Source: an uncultured Fibrobacter sp.
GTDB taxonomy: Bacteria; Fibrobacterota; Fibrobacteria; Fibrobacterales; Fibrobacteraceae
Length of the DNA stretch: 5,213 nucleotides
Reading direction: 5' to 3'
Assembly: GCF_937877005.1 (NCBI RefSeq)
Contig: NZ_CALEFV010000170.1
Span: forward strand, 1 to 5,213
Position numbers and translations under genes: made by a program
Shown here: piece by piece, positions 4,346 to 5,213 of the stretch
How positions within the stretch are numbered: the first letter of the stretch is position 1
How the letters are laid out: each line of letters opens with the position of its first letter
The notes under the pieces: generated by a model
Seen by the model: the letters and a program-made list of their open reading frames with translations, nothing else
Databases searched by the model: none
Told to the model about the DNA's origin: nothing

Positions 4346-5213
4346 TGGCCTTGAACCCCTCGCCCTGGGCTCTGACTACGTAGCGCCCGGCCGGGAGTCT
4401 GTCTGCAAGCATCAGTGTGTTGGTCCCGGCATAGTTGCCACTCAAGTCCAGCACTTCCTTGCCGAGGCTAGAGTAAACCTTGACGGTGAGTTGCGTTGCC
4501 TTGGCAAGACTCAATAACACTTTGCCTGCTTTGTTCACCGTAAGCGCCCCGCCCGCAAAATATTTCATCTGGGTAAAGTCCATTCCATTTTCAGATGAAG
4601 ATGATGTTTCGACAGAGGCTTCGCTTGAGCTGGAGGCGACTTCGCTGCTGCTGGATTCTGCCACGCTGCTGCTCGATTCTGCAACAGGGTTAATTTTATC
4701 GCCCAGGACCTCGATCATCTTTTCGGCATAGCGCTTGCCGAAGTCGCGGTATTCCTGCGAGGTGAAGTGTACGTTCTGACCATCGTTCAAGGCTTGGTTG
4801 AATCCTTCGGAAGACACCACGTAGAAGTTCTTGGACTGCTGCGGGAGCTTTGCGATGTTGTTGTTCGCACCTTTGCTTACGCCCGTGCGCAGCACTTCGC
4901 CCGCAAGGAACGGAATGTCGTTTTCGAGGCCCAAGTCCTTGATGATGTTGTCGTAGACCCTCTTGACCTTGGAAGGCCACTGGCCGTCACCGGCATCCGT
5001 TTCGCCCTGGTGGAAGATGATGCCCTTGATAACGCCTTCTTCCTGGGCCTTCTTGGCCATTTCGATCAGGCGTCCATAGGGGTTGCCTCCATAGGTGTTG
5101 ATTCGCTGGGTCATCCAGCTCTGCTGTGTTCTAGCATAATTTGCGTAGGAGTCCTTGTCGAACAACTGGATGCTGCAACCCGCGACGGCCACCACGATAA
5201 CCCCCACCTTGAT
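4323..5213 (-). CDS. SASA/CE6-type carbohydrate acetylesterase with C-terminal sorting domain (5' end outside window)
   Basis: The frame is open to the window edge; the first two visible codons (Ile-Lys) continue the conserved strand IKVGVIVVAVAGCSIQLFD, so the GTG at 5207 is not the start. About 296 residues are visible. Family motifs of SGNH-type sialate/acetylxylan esterases are present: GIIFHQGETD (about residues 64-73, counting from the window edge) and, near 144-165, DGQNVHFTSQEYRDFGKRYAEK, whose Asp and His are the likely catalytic pair. The nucleophile Ser block (GQSN) and any signal peptide would lie upstream. After the catalytic domain comes a linker with four SSSS blocks (about 179-208), then a beta-rich domain ending LPAGRYVVRAQGEGFKATKPVMVK, which resembles type IX secretion (type A) sorting domains. 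The protein is probably exported or cell-surface and removes acetyl groups from plant polysaccharides such as xylan; the substrate is inferred. Its 3' end overlaps trmO. Confidence 0.87.
   Translation of the reverse strand: MKVGVIVVAVAGCSIQLFDKDSYANYARTQQSWMTQRINTYGGNPYGRLIEMAKKAQEEGVIKGIIFHQGETDAGDGQWPSKVKRVYDNIIKDLGLENDIPFLAGEVLRTGVSKGANNNIAKLPQQSKNFYVVSSEGFNQALNDGQNVHFTSQEYRDFGKRYAEKMIEVLGDKINPVAESSSSVAESSSSEVASSSSEASVETSSSSENGMDFTQMKYFAGGALTVNKAGKVLLSLAKATQLTVKVYSSLGKEVLDLSGNYAGTNTLMLADRLPAGRYVVRAQGEGFKATKPVMVK
4645..4686 (-). repeat. 21-base tandem repeat in the esterase linker
   Basis: Two adjacent 21-base units (4645-4665 and 4666-4686) match at 18 positions and together encode the VAESSSS-type linker repeat (reading VAESSSSVAESSSS, with the first Val at the unit edge). 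The linker continues with more diverged SSSS blocks to about 4590. Close DNA identity points to a more recent duplication than in the lipoprotein linker. Confidence 0.75.

Noticed and set aside
4323..5207. Esterase starting at GTG 5207
   Set aside because: The frame stays open to the window edge and the conserved strand begins before this codon. A start here would lack the signal peptide and nucleophile Ser block, so the gene is cut by the window, not truncated.

Overview
The window reads as bacterial chromosome from Fibrobacter or a close relative. The clues are two surface or secreted proteins with repeated four-serine blocks in their linkers, an acetylesterase of the kind used on plant-wall polysaccharide that ends in a type IX secretion-like sorting domain, and a moderate-GC genome with short AT-rich gene starts. 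This assignment is inference from style. No rRNA, tRNA, CRISPR array, transposase or phage gene is visible.

Layout: (1) 1-207, the 3' end of a + strand glyceraldehyde-3-phosphate dehydrogenase gene, followed by a strong intrinsic terminator. (2) 208-403, a gap holding that terminator, one interspersed palindromic repeat and a promoter that would start transcription almost on the next start codon. (3) 404-1813, a + strand lipoprotein of unknown function with eleven SSSS blocks. (4) 1814-1971, a convergent gap with a probably bidirectional terminator and a second, inverted and diverged repeat of the same family. (5) 1972-3513, a minus-strand sodium/proline symporter (putP). (6) A 37-base divergent gap, then 3551-4345, the + strand tRNA methyltransferase gene trmO. 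(7) 4323-5213, a minus-strand SASA/CE6-type esterase whose 5' end lies beyond the window and whose 3' end overlaps trmO by 23 bases. No gene-free stretch exceeds 300 bases.

The genes do not form one pathway. Every neighbouring pair except gap/lipoprotein is convergent or divergent, and those two are separated by a terminator, so each gene is probably its own transcription unit. They represent central glycolysis, proline uptake, tRNA modification, a surface lipoprotein and polysaccharide deacetylation.

I see no convincing new multi-gene system. The observations most worth checking are small: an inverted pair of repeats with shared ends and co-varying stems that brackets the lipoprotein gene, a possibly leaderless GTG start, a terminator for the esterase gene lying inside trmO on the opposite strand, and an in-frame duplication that lengthens TrmO.
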